Shown: positions 1-6,744, counted from the stretch's first letter. The stretch: 8,528 nucleotides of DNA from Candidatus Dormiibacterota bacterium (GCA_027451645.1 DAIDIX010000064.1:1-8528); one strand, 5' to 3'. Numbers and translations: made by a program. The notes: generated from the letters alone by a model not told the origin.

Positions 1-1
1 T

Positions 2-3000
2 ATCCATGTCGATGGTGTCGATGACATGGTGCGGAGCGTACGAAGGACATGTGATGGCATTCTCGGAATTGCCCGCAATGGCGCACTCATTGGCATTGCA
101 GGTCTCCAGGAGGAACTGGATCCTCTTGCAGAGCAGCTTGTAGCACAGGCTCACCATATTGGTCTCACTACTGCACTTGTGGGAGGGACAGCCCATCTTG
201 CAAAGCGTCTTGCTGTTCCAACACGGTGGGCAAGGACAGGAAAGTCGCTTTCTGAACTCCGGAGATACCAGCGTGAGGGACATGGGGTGCTGGCCATTGG
301 AACTGGTGACGTGGCGGATATCCTCTATGCATCAGATTTCGCTATAGGGATCGATGTCAGTGGAACAGCAATTCCCTGGACGAGCGATGTGCTCTCAACA
401 CCAGGACTTGCGACTGCCTTCATCGTGCTCGAGGCAGTTGGTGTTGCAGAGGATGTGAGCAGGCGAAGTGCTGCACTTGCTGCTGCAGGGTCATCCGTTG
501 GGGGGCTCTGGGCAATGCTTGGACCTGCTGCCAGCTCCAGTACGAGAGCCAGCATTCCTGTCAATGCAGCTGCATTTGTGTCGCAGATCCAGGGCATTGC
601 TTCTGCAGAGCTCATTGGACGCAGGCCTCCTGTCGTGCCCAGGAGCAGAACTCCCTGGCACACCATGGAGCCGGAAATCGTGCTCTCTGCACTCCATACG
701 AGCCGTTCTGGCCTGACACGTGAGGAGGCAGGACGGAGGATGCAGGGACCAGCTGTTCCTCCGCATCCGGTCTGGCGTTTTCTTGAGGCAGTGGAAGGAG
801 AGCTCGTCAATCCTCTGACTCCAGTCCTCGCTGTTGGTGCTGGACTTGCTGCTGCAGTTGGATCTGTTGCCGATGCGGGACTTGTGGCAGGTGTAACAGT
901 AGCGAATGCCATCATTGGTGGTGCGCAGCGGGTACGGGCTGAGGTGTCAATAGAAAAGCTCCTCGAGCTGAGCTCAGAGCATGTCACTGTGAGGCGGAAG
1001 GAGGGAACATTCAGGATTGACCGTCAGGCAGTAGTCAGGGGAGACATTGTGGAATTGTCCCCTGGGGACATCATTCCTGCAGACTGCAGGGTGCTCCATG
1101 CTGAGGGCCTTGAAGTTGACGAGTCGATCCTCACGGGCGAGTCATTCCCTGTCATGAAGTCTCCATCACCAGTTGCAGGAGGGGCTGTAGCTGACCGTAC
1201 CTGCATGCTCTATGAAGGGACAACTATCTCCTCGGGAACAGGCATTGCTGTAGTCGTCGCTGTTGGCAGTGACACGGAAATCGGGATGAGTCTTGCAAAT
1301 GCTCCTGAACCTCCCCCAAGCGGTGTTGAGGCGCGGCTGAACCAGCTCACGAAATACACTGTCCCTGCAACGATCCTGAGCGGTGCAGTCGTCACTGGCC
1401 TCAGCATGTTTCGGCGGGTTCCGCTCCAGCGGGCAGTGTCATCCGGAGTAAGTCTCATGGTTGCTGCTGTCCCTGAGGGACTTCCGCTTCTTGCCACTGC
1501 AGCACAGCTTGCAGCTGCGCACCGGCTCTCGAAACGGGGTGCAATGGTTCGAAATCCTCGGACAATCGAGGCACTTGGACGGGTTGACACCCTCTGCTTC
1601 GACAAGACTGGGACACTGACACTCGGTGAGATTAGCGTGCAGCGTGTGTCCGATGGAACGACGGATGAACATGTTGATGCCTTGACACACCTCGGCAGGA
1701 GCGTACTTGCAGCTGGACGGCGGTCAAGCCCCATGGTGGATGCTGATGGCGTAAAGCATCTTGCTCATGCAACGGACCGTGCTGTCATAGCAGGTGCAGT
1801 GAAGCGGAGAATCGAGGCTGACTACGATCTTCCTGGATGGATCATGCTTGGTGAGCTCGCATTCGATCCTGCCCGTGGCTACCATGCAGTCATTGGTGGC
1901 ACGGATGACACGCTCTGGATATCCGTGAAAGGTGCACCAGAGATCATCCTTCCGCGGTGCTCGACATGGAGATCTCCTGAAGGCGTTGTTCCCATGGACA
2001 GGAAGGCACTTCGGATTCTTGAGATGGAGGTTGAACGGCTTGCGAACCAGGGCCTGAGAGTACTTGCAGTCGCTGAGCGCACTGCAACGAAGCGTGCTGA
2101 TGTTGTCGATGACCGGGTATATGGCATGGAGCTTCTTGGCTTCCTTGGACTAGCGGATTCTGTGCGCCCGACAACATCCCAGGCGCTCCGCGATCTCCGG
2201 GCATCTGGGGTTGAGGTTGTCATGATCACTGGAGATCATCCAAGTACTGCACGGGCAATTGCCAATGAGCTTGGCATCCTCAATGGACATCGAGTCATGA
2301 CTGGTGTGGAGATCGATGCGCTTCCAGATGAAAGTCTTGATGCAGTTCTTCCTGATGTCTCTGTCTTTGCCCGGGTGACTCCGACTCACAAGGTGCGGAT
2401 TGTGGAGGCGTACCAGCGGATTGGCAGAGTCGTTGCAATGACTGGTGACGGAGCAAATGATGCTCCAGCAATCCGGCTTGCCAACACGGGCATTGCGCTT
2501 GGAGGCCGTGGATCCACTGCAGCAAAGGAGGCAGCGGATCTTGTTGTCATTGATGACAGGATCGAGACAATTCTTGATGCCATTGTCGAGGGGCGTGGCA
2601 TGTGGGCTGCAGTACGAGATGCACTCGGCATTCTTGTCGGTGGCAATCTTGGAGAAGTGGGCTTCACGCTCGCAACGACTGCCATTGCAGGCGAGTCACC
2701 ACTTGATACACGTCAGCTTCTTCTCGTAAACCTCCTGACGGACATGCTTCCTGCAATGACAATAGCTCTCCGTCCACCAATGGATGTCAATCCTGAAGAA
2801 CTTCTTCATGAGGGACCAGATGTCTCACTTGGTGCAGAGCTCATACAGCAGATTGCCCTCAGATCATTTCTTACTGCTGGTGCAGCGACATCAGCGTGGC
2901 TCATTGCCCGGATGACTGGTACCCGGACACATGCGAATACCGTTGCACTTGCGACACTTGTTGGTACACAGCTCGGACAGACAGCACTTGTTGGGGGCAG

Positions 3001-3307
3001 AAGTCCGATCGTTCTCGCATCAGCAGCAGCTTCAGCTGGTGCTCTTGCAGTCATCATCGAAACGCCTGTAGTGAATTCCTTCTTTGGATGCTCTCCACTC
3101 GGTCCAATAGGGTGGGGCATAGCTGTTGGAACAAGTGCTGTCGCAACAGGTGGCGCAGTTGTGCTGCCCTGGAGTGCTGCGAAAATCAATACGCTTGTGC
3201 GGAACAGGCTCAGGACTGAGCATGGCATTGAGGATGTGATGTCTGGCAATGGATCGCATCCAGAGGATGGGATACTCAGCCTTCCTGCACTGCAGCCGCT
3301 TCATTGA
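2..3307 (+). CDS. Cation-transporting P-type ATPase (P2-like), 5' partial, with a degenerate second ATPase unit at its N-terminus
   Basis: An ATP-driven membrane cation pump. The frame is open to the window edge, so the true start lies upstream; numbering here is from the Met at base 26 (1093 residues to the TGA). Seen: actuator TGES at 370-373, M4 PEGLP at 483-487, phosphorylation motif DKTGT with Asp526, nucleotide-domain KGAPE at 635-639, TGD at 735-737 and GDGANDAP at 807-814. M1/M2 lie near 260-303, M3/M4 near 446-495, and six helices follow from about 865 to 1055. KGAPE and PEGLP place it with P2 (Ca/Na/Mn-type) pumps, and there is no CPC metal motif. Residues 1-200 resemble the P-domain end and last helices of another ATPase, but VGGT replaces the TGD loop and GTGDVAD (92-98) replaces GDGxND, so that unit should be inactive. 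This layout recalls mycobacterial CtpI-like giant ATPases. The ion is not determined. The 3' end overlaps the convergent SulP gene by 32 bases. Confidence 0.93.
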   Translation: MHVDGVDDMVRSVRRTCDGILGIARNGALIGIAGLQEELDPLAEQLVAQAHHIGLTTALVGGTAHLAKRLAVPTRWARTGKSLSELRRYQREGHGVLAIGTGDVADILYASDFAIGIDVSGTAIPWTSDVLSTPGLATAFIVLEAVGVAEDVSRRSAALAAAGSSVGGLWAMLGPAASSSTRASIPVNAAAFVSQIQGIASAELIGRRPPVVPRSRTPWHTMEPEIVLSALHTSRSGLTREEAGRRMQGPAVPPHPVWRFLEAVEGELVNPLTPVLAVGAGLAAAVGSVADAGLVAGVTVANAIIGGAQRVRAEVSIEKLLELSSEHVTVRRKEGTFRIDRQAVVRGDIVELSPGDIIPADCRVLHAEGLEVDESILTGESFPVMKSPSPVAGGAVADRTCMLYEGTTISSGTGIAVVVAVGSDTEIGMSLANAPEPPPSGVEARLNQLTKYTVPATILSGAVVTGLSMFRRVPLQRAVSSGVSLMVAAVPEGLPLLATAAQLAAAHRLSKRGAMVRNPRTIEALGRVDTLCFDKTGTLTLGEISVQRVSDGTTDEHVDALTHLGRSVLAAGRRSSPMVDADGVKHLAHATDRAVIAGAVKRRIEADYDLPGWIMLGELAFDPARGYHAVIGGTDDTLWISVKGAPEIILPRCSTWRSPEGVVPMDRKALRILEMEVERLANQGLRVLAVAERTATKRADVVDDRVYGMELLGFLGLADSVRPTTSQALRDLRASGVEVVMITGDHPSTARAIANELGILNGHRVMTGVEIDALPDESLDAVLPDVSVFARVTPTHKVRIVEAYQRIGRVVAMTGDGANDAPAIRLANTGIALGGRGSTAAKEAADLVVIDDRIETILDAIVEGRGMWAAVRDALGILVGGNLGEVGFTLATTAIAGESPLDTRQLLLVNLLTDMLPAMTIALRPPMDVNPEELLHEGPDVSLGAELIQQIALRSFLTAGAATSAWLIARMTGTRTHANTVALATLVGTQLGQTALVGGRSPIVLASAAASAGALAVIIETPVVNSFFGCSPLGPIGWGIAVGTSAVATGGAVVLPWSAAKINTLVRNRLRTEHGIEDVMSGNGSHPEDGILSLPALQPLH

Positions 3308-4913
3308 CAGAGTCAAAGAGCTCGGGGGCTCCATCCCCTTCGAGGAGGCCAGCAGTGGAGAGGTTGTGCCTGAGTCCATCATCGACCCGTGCAAGCCTGC
3401 AGCGTATGTGTGCCTTGGCAAAGTGGGCAAAGAGGTCGCGAAGCGTTTCGATGCCCGTGTAGTCGGAATCGGACATTGCTGCACAGTCAATGACAACGCG
3501 CGTGCAGGGTGGGGATGCAGTATCGACGACGTGGAGAAGCTGGGTCTGGAAGTACGTTGCATTTGCAAAGTAGAGGGAAGCAGGGAAGAGAAAGACAACT
3601 GTACCGGGCACAGTTTCAAGATGGTGAGCATGCCGGGTGGACTCCCAGCTTGTTGTGCCGGGGATCCGTCCCATGAGCGTTCCCTTGGGGCGTGCACTGA
3701 TGCGTGTCCTGTCGAATACGGCAAGGATGACAGCAAGGATGATGCCCTGCTCCACACCGACAAAGGCAACCATGATGAAGGTGATGAGGGCAAGTCCGAA
3801 TTCCCACAGGTCAAACCGGAAGATCTCCACAATGGCTTTGACATGGAAGATGCGGAGCGCAACATAGACAAGGACAGCTGCAAGCGTTGCATACGGAAGG
3901 TCCTGGAGCAGGAAGATGAGGGGAATCATGATGAGGATGCCAGCAAATGCAATGACACCCGAGAGCTGGCTCTTTCCGCCTGCATTCGCTACAGCTGCAG
4001 TACGGGCTGGACTGGCATCGACAGCAAAGCTTCCGAACAGCCCCGCAATGATGCTTCCCACACCAGTTGCGAGGAAGTCACGTCCGACATCAAGCGTTGC
4101 AAGCGATGGGGAGAAGGCACGGGTCGTTGCAGCAGTCTGGCTTACGACAACAATGGCAACAATGAATGCGATGGGTACAAGCTCGATCGTGGCATGAAGG
4201 GTGAGCCCATGGAGCCCAAGCGCCGGAAAGGTTGGTGTGATGTGCCCAAGGACGTGGACACCTGCTTTGGGAAGGTCGAACGCTGCAGCCACGATGCAGG
4301 AAGCGACGAGTGCAATGAGACCCGCAGGGATCTTCCTGCTCACACGTTCAAGCCCCTCGATGATGGCAAGGACACCGAGTCCAATGCCAAGGCACCAGAA
4401 ATTGGTGGAGCCAAGATGGGTAGCAACATGCCCTATGCGGGCTAAGGTCGAACCTCCAGCATCAGCAATGCCGAAGATGTCTGGAAGCTGATGAACGATG
4501 ATGATGAGGCCCACACCGGCAAGGAAGCCAGCAATGATTGGTGCAGAGAGGAGGTCTGCAAGCCAGCCGAGACGGAAGAATCCAACGCAGCCGACAATGA
4601 TGCCGACTTCAACAGTCACAATTCCCATGAGAGCGAGATATGGTGTGCTGCCAGGCAGGGCGTAATGGGTGAGCCCTACGGCCAGAAGTGGTGCGATGGT
4701 GGAATCTGCTCCTACAGACAGCACAGGGCTTGAACCAAGGAGTACAACTGCAGCTGTGCCTGCAAGGAAGGCAACAAGTCCAGTAAGCGGGGCCATTCCT
4801 GCGAGGTGGGCAGTTGCAAGCTGCTCGGGAAGAGCGATGACGAAGAGCAGGACAGCTGCAAGAACATCTGCAGCAATCCATGAACGGACGTAATGGCGGA
4901 ACGATAGCAGCAT
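3276..4913 (-). CDS. SulP-family anion permease with C-terminal STAS domain
   Basis: A membrane anion transporter of the SulP/SLC26 family, whose members carry sulfate, bicarbonate or other anions. With the chosen ATG at 4911-4913 the protein has 545 residues, normal for the family. Seen: a first helix running into LPEQLATAHLAGMAPL (about 28-43), the counterpart of the family's PQ-x-AYA-x-LAG-PP signature, then GSSPVLSVGADST (60-72), the counterpart of the LSxGP region, then a long series of hydrophobic helices to about 400. A soluble STAS domain fills roughly 425-540, with VVIDCAAMSDSDYTGIE (from 473) matching the conserved strand and D-S-x-G loop. An in-frame ATG lies 18 bases upstream (4929-4931), but the inner start has a GAAGG element 6 bases before it and the outer one has no clear site. 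Family assignment is firm. Substrate is open: bicarbonate is as likely as sulfate. The gene is convergent with the ATPase, sharing its last 32 bases. Confidence 0.93.
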   Translation of the reverse strand: MLLSFRHYVRSWIAADVLAAVLLFVIALPEQLATAHLAGMAPLTGLVAFLAGTAAVVLLGSSPVLSVGADSTIAPLLAVGLTHYALPGSTPYLALMGIVTVEVGIIVGCVGFFRLGWLADLLSAPIIAGFLAGVGLIIIVHQLPDIFGIADAGGSTLARIGHVATHLGSTNFWCLGIGLGVLAIIEGLERVSRKIPAGLIALVASCIVAAAFDLPKAGVHVLGHITPTFPALGLHGLTLHATIELVPIAFIVAIVVVSQTAATTRAFSPSLATLDVGRDFLATGVGSIIAGLFGSFAVDASPARTAAVANAGGKSQLSGVIAFAGILIMIPLIFLLQDLPYATLAAVLVYVALRIFHVKAIVEIFRFDLWEFGLALITFIMVAFVGVEQGIILAVILAVFDRTRISARPKGTLMGRIPGTTSWESTRHAHHLETVPGTVVFLFPASLYFANATYFQTQLLHVVDTASPPCTRVVIDCAAMSDSDYTGIETLRDLFAHFAKAHIRCRLARVDDGLRHNLSTAGLLEGDGAPELFDSVNEAAAVQEG

Positions 4914-4932
4914 GGGGCACCTTCTCTGCATG

Positions 4933-4954
4933 GAAACTGTTCTTCGTCAGTTTC
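4933..4954. promoter_or_regulatory. Perfect 7-bp inverted repeat just upstream of the SulP start
   Basis: GAAACTG (4933-4939) and CAGTTTC (4948-4954) are exact reverse complements separated by 8 bases. The site ends 20 bases upstream of the chosen SulP ATG, so it could be an operator in the promoter or leader of that gene, or a small hairpin at the 5' end of its mRNA. The facing small membrane-protein gene starts 122 bases away on the other side. No convincing TATA box is visible on either strand in the 4914-5076 gap. The repeat is seen directly; the regulatory role is inferred. Confidence 0.4.
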
Positions 4955-5063
4955 GCATGGAGAGGGAATGTCTGACTAGGAGGATGCAGCAGGAATGGTG
5001 CTTGCAGAGCCTGGATGCGAAGCCTACAATGGAGGTGTGGTTGCATGTTCGCACTATCACACT

Positions 5064-5069
5064 GGGGGA
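5064..5069 (+). promoter_or_regulatory. Ribosome binding site that decides the start of the small membrane protein
   Basis: GGGGGA lies 7 bases before the ATG at 5077. The same frame is open back to an ATG at 4912, but that region would add 55 residues of unconvincing sequence and has no comparable site, so 5077 is preferred. Confidence 0.55.
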
Positions 5070-5076
5070 ATTTCCC

Positions 5077-5604
5077 ATGTCCGAGGATCCAGGGATCTCG
5101 AGAAGTAGCAGTGACGGAAACGAGTGTGTGCCTTCGTCCCGGCTCCGTCGTGTCAGCAAGATTGCAGCAGTGACTGTGCTCGCAAGTGCTGGTCTCCTCC
5201 TTTCTGCTGCAGGTATCGTTCCGCTTGGCATTGCTGCATCGACAGCAGGCTGGCATCTCGGTACTGAGGAGTTCATCAAGGCATTCAGGAAGACTGCTGT
5301 CGCAAAGAAGCTTGCAGATGCACCAGTAAAGCGAAAGGAGCTCCGGCATGTGGGCGAGATAGCCCTCAGTGTCGTTCTGACGGGAATTGGCACAGTGCTC
5401 AGCCTGGGTTCGCTCTATGCAGTGGGAGTCCCCTTTCTCATCATCGGTGTCGAGACAGGCGTGCATGCAGGTACAGCGTTTCTTGACGATCTCCGGTGCG
5501 TGCGCAGTGAGAGGAAGCTCGGGAAGCAGGAACAGACAGTGTCTGTGCACGAGAAGTCCCATGAGGGAGTTCGCGCACTTCGTCCCACACGGGAATTCGA
5601 ATAG
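5077..5604 (+). CDS. Hypothetical small membrane protein with two similar halves
   Basis: I do not recognise a named family. The 175-residue product has a polar, serine-rich N-terminus (1-23), then two hydrophobic hairpin regions (about 27-58 and 93-127), each followed by an amphipathic, charged stretch, and a polar basic C-terminal tail (about 140-175). The halves look duplicated: RRVSKIAAVTVLASAGLLLS (from residue 24) lines up with RHVGEIALSVVLTGIGTVLS (from residue 90), matching R, V, IA, VL, G and LS, and both halves end in a basic patch closing with KL. There is no cleavable signal peptide, catalytic motif or metal-binding motif. The hairpin plus helix pattern vaguely recalls N-terminal helices of some large P-type ATPases, and such an ATPase lies nearby, but that link is weak. 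It is divergent from SulP and convergent with the PRC-barrel gene, 21 bases away. That it is a real gene is supported by its ribosome binding site and membrane-protein composition. Confidence 0.7.
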   Translation: MSEDPGISRSSSDGNECVPSSRLRRVSKIAAVTVLASAGLLLSAAGIVPLGIAASTAGWHLGTEEFIKAFRKTAVAKKLADAPVKRKELRHVGEIALSVVLTGIGTVLSLGSLYAVGVPFLIIGVETGVHAGTAFLDDLRCVRSERKLGKQEQTVSVHEKSHEGVRALRPTREFE

Positions 5605-5625
5605 GAAGAACTGGAGCCAAGGAGG

Positions 5626-5988
5626 CTAGGACTCTTCCTTCTTCCAGGCAGAGCGTGTCCGGAAGTGCGAATGCAGCTTGCCCATGCGGGGCTCATACCA
5701 GGCTTCCTCATGGTAGTCTTCAAGCCCAGCTACATCGTCTGGAGTCAGGTCTGTCGTTATGACACGCTGGGTGAGGTGCACGATGCGCTTCTGGTCAATG
5801 ACTTTTGGCGTTTCCCAGAAGTGCGACTGGATCGTGATGCCGTGGAAGATGTCATCTTCCTCGTCTGCAAGAACAAAGTCGAGCGTACCAATATGGCTTC
5901 CATCTGCTGAAACAACAGGTGTCTTCGCAAGGATTGCCTCCCAGGCAATCTCCTCGTCTGGTGTTGGGGGGGAGTAGGGTGTATCCAT
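5626..5988 (-). CDS. PRC-barrel domain protein
   Basis: A small soluble protein of 120 residues. The stretch from about 17 to 85 has the layout of a PRC-barrel: TPVVSADGSHIGTLDFVLAD gives the opening strand, the D-G-x-x-I-G turn and the second strand, followed by acidic EEDD, a GITI strand, a KVIDQKRIVHL strand pair and a RVITTDLT closing strand. The C-terminal 35 residues are polar and basic at the very end. PRC-barrels occur in RNA-processing factors, photosynthetic reaction-centre subunits and many stand-alone archaeal and bacterial proteins of unknown role, so no specific function can be given. The ATG at 5986-5988 has no Shine-Dalgarno sequence in the 22 bases before it, suggesting a leaderless or very short-leader mRNA. 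Codons 5-7 contain a run of seven C (G on the plus strand, 5966-5972). It is divergent from the 211-aa gene. Confidence 0.82.
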   Translation of the reverse strand: MDTPYSPPTPDEEIAWEAILAKTPVVSADGSHIGTLDFVLADEEDDIFHGITIQSHFWETPKVIDQKRIVHLTQRVITTDLTPDDVAGLEDYHEEAWYEPRMGKLHSHFRTRSAWKKEES

Positions 5989-6027
5989 GCCATGTATGAT
6001 ACAGCTAATACAATCTCATATCGGTGG
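5989..6027. promoter_or_regulatory. Short divergent promoter region
   Basis: This AT-richer stretch separates the PRC-barrel start from the ribosome binding site of the rightward 211-aa gene, so both promoters must lie here or reach into the neighbouring coding sequence. On the minus strand GATATGA sits about 28-34 bases before the PRC-barrel ATG, a spacing that would suit an archaeal TATA box for a leaderless transcript. On the plus strand TGTATGATA (5993-6001) is a weak TATA-like candidate. Neither matches the consensus well, so the role rests mainly on position. Confidence 0.35.
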
Positions 6028-6037
6028 GGAGGGGGAA

Positions 6038-6673
6038 TTGGAACAGGCAGAAGATGTCGAGACAGGCATCCTTCAGGAAGTGGCCTGCGATCCAGCAGGG
6101 AACAAGCCCTGCTCCATCATCTATCTGCGTGATGATCCATCAGGTCGGGGAACCCGTGTGCAGATCTTTCTGCAGACTCCTCATGGAAGGGATCATGACT
6201 GCCTGGAGCAAGGCAGTACCGTTCATGCATATCACGGTTTTCATGGTGAAGTGCGGGGTCTCATTGTCAATGGCAATTCACTCTGGATGCTTTCTGAGCG
6301 TGAGTCATCGGAACGCCTCCTTGCAGGACTCCGTGCTGAACGGGAGAAAAAGGAAGCGCTCGATGATGCAGCGTGCGGTTCCCTGGAGGAGCGGTGGGAA
6401 GCTCTTCCTGAACCGATTCGTGCAGCGTGCGGCCCGTGTGAGGACACCCGCAAATTTCGCCGTCTCCTGTTTCTTGCAGAGGAGGCAGTGAAGATCCTTG
6501 AAGCGTGCCCGACCCGAGAAGCTGTGCAGCACTTCGCGAGCGCTCCTCCAGCAGAGCAGCATCGCAGCATCCCAACTCTCAGCCCAGACCACAGTGGGAG
6601 CACATTTGCAGATGCTGTGGCGCTGGCTCTCCGCTTCTCGAAATACACTTCCCCTGACTGTTCCCTGGAGTGA
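6038..6673 (+). CDS. Hypothetical soluble protein, probable TTG start
   Basis: No family recognised. The frame is open from an ATG at 5987, but that start has no binding site and would overlap the PRC-barrel gene. A TTG at 6038 is preceded by GGAGG (6028-6032) at 5-base spacing, giving 211 residues. No transmembrane helix or signal peptide is visible. Residues 1-90 look like mixed strands (CSIIYLRDD, TRVQIFLQT, VHAYHGFHGEVRGLIVNG), possibly a small beta-rich domain. About 88-107 is a charged helix (SERESSERLLAGLRAEREKK), and about 114-155 (SLEERWEALPEPIRAACG to FLAEEAVKIL) is helical. The final 55 residues are Ala/Ser/Pro-rich and less ordered. Five scattered cysteines do not form a CxxC motif. 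Codon use matches the neighbours, so there is no sign of recent transfer. It stands alone as a unit between the divergent PRC-barrel gene and the transporter promoter. That it is a real gene is likely; its function is unknown. Confidence 0.68.
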   Translation: MEQAEDVETGILQEVACDPAGNKPCSIIYLRDDPSGRGTRVQIFLQTPHGRDHDCLEQGSTVHAYHGFHGEVRGLIVNGNSLWMLSERESSERLLAGLRAEREKKEALDDAACGSLEERWEALPEPIRAACGPCEDTRKFRRLLFLAEEAVKILEACPTREAVQHFASAPPAEQHRSIPTLSPDHSGSTFADAVALALRFSKYTSPDCSLE

Positions 6674-6677
6674 GAGC

Positions 6678-6700
6678 GCAACCTCCCTGTTGTGAGGTGC
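6678..6700 (+). terminator. Possible weak terminator hairpin after the 211-aa gene
   Basis: GCAACCTC (6678-6685) can pair with GAGGTGC (6694-6700) as a 7-bp stem with one bulged A and an 8-base loop, starting 4 bases after the stop codon. No T-run follows, and overlapping CAAC/GTTG pairings compete with it, so a terminator role is only possible. Confidence 0.3.
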
Positions 6701-6701
6701 A

Positions 6702-6724
6702 ACGTTAAGTACTACACTTAATGT
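6702..6724. promoter_or_regulatory. Inverted repeat, candidate operator/promoter of the transporter gene
   Basis: ACGTTAAGT (6702-6710) and ACTTAATGT (6716-6724) form an inverted repeat with 8 of 9 positions matching around a 5-base spacer; the inner six positions are perfect. It is the most AT-rich spot before the transporter and ends 26 bases before the chosen ATG. TTAAGTAC (6705-6712) could act as a degenerate TATA element giving a short leader that still contains the ribosome binding site, so a bound dimeric repressor would block the promoter. The repeat is seen; the function is inferred. Confidence 0.5.
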
Positions 6725-6738
6725 ACACAGGGGCTTAT

Positions 6739-6744
6739 GGAGGT
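6739..6744 (+). promoter_or_regulatory. Ribosome binding site that decides the transporter start
   Basis: GGAGGT is placed 6 bases before the ATG at 6751. In-frame ATGs at 6721 and 6745 lie before or directly against this site, so 6751 is the likely start. Confidence 0.75.

Noticed and set aside
6..26. CATGTC and GACATG inverted repeat at the window start
   Set aside because: The arms are 6 bp in coding sequence for a VDGVDD-type peptide; a short dyad of this size is expected by chance.
3249..4445. Long open plus-strand frame (398 codons) antisense to SulP
   Set aside because: Its product is rich in Cys, Lys and Asp with no domain pattern and no membrane or fold logic, while the opposite strand reads as a clear SulP permease across the same bases. 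The open frame comes from codon bias in the real gene.
4912..5076. N-terminal extension of the small membrane protein back to an ATG at 4912
   Set aside because: There is no ribosome binding site, the sequence runs through the SulP start region and the inverted repeat, and the ATG at 5077 has a good GGGGGA site.
5066..5076. Palindrome GGGAATTTCCC before the ATG at 5077
   Set aside because: A single-base centre cannot form a hairpin, and the left half is simply the ribosome binding site, so I treat the symmetry as incidental.
4609..5562. Long open minus-strand frame (317 codons) spanning the SulP start and the small membrane protein
   Set aside because: Its composition is Cys/His/Pro-rich without motif structure, and it conflicts with two better-supported genes on each side of a promoter gap.
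5604..5645. GGAAGAA and TTCTTCC flanking the convergent gene ends, as a bidirectional terminator
   Set aside because: The arms are only 7 bp and separated by 28 bases, with one arm inside PRC-barrel coding sequence; too weak to call a terminator.
6241..6702. Open minus-strand frame (153 codons) opposite the 211-aa gene
   Set aside because: Its product is Ser/Arg-rich with low complexity, typical of an antisense shadow, and it has no plausible start context compared with the GGAGG-TTG start on the plus strand.
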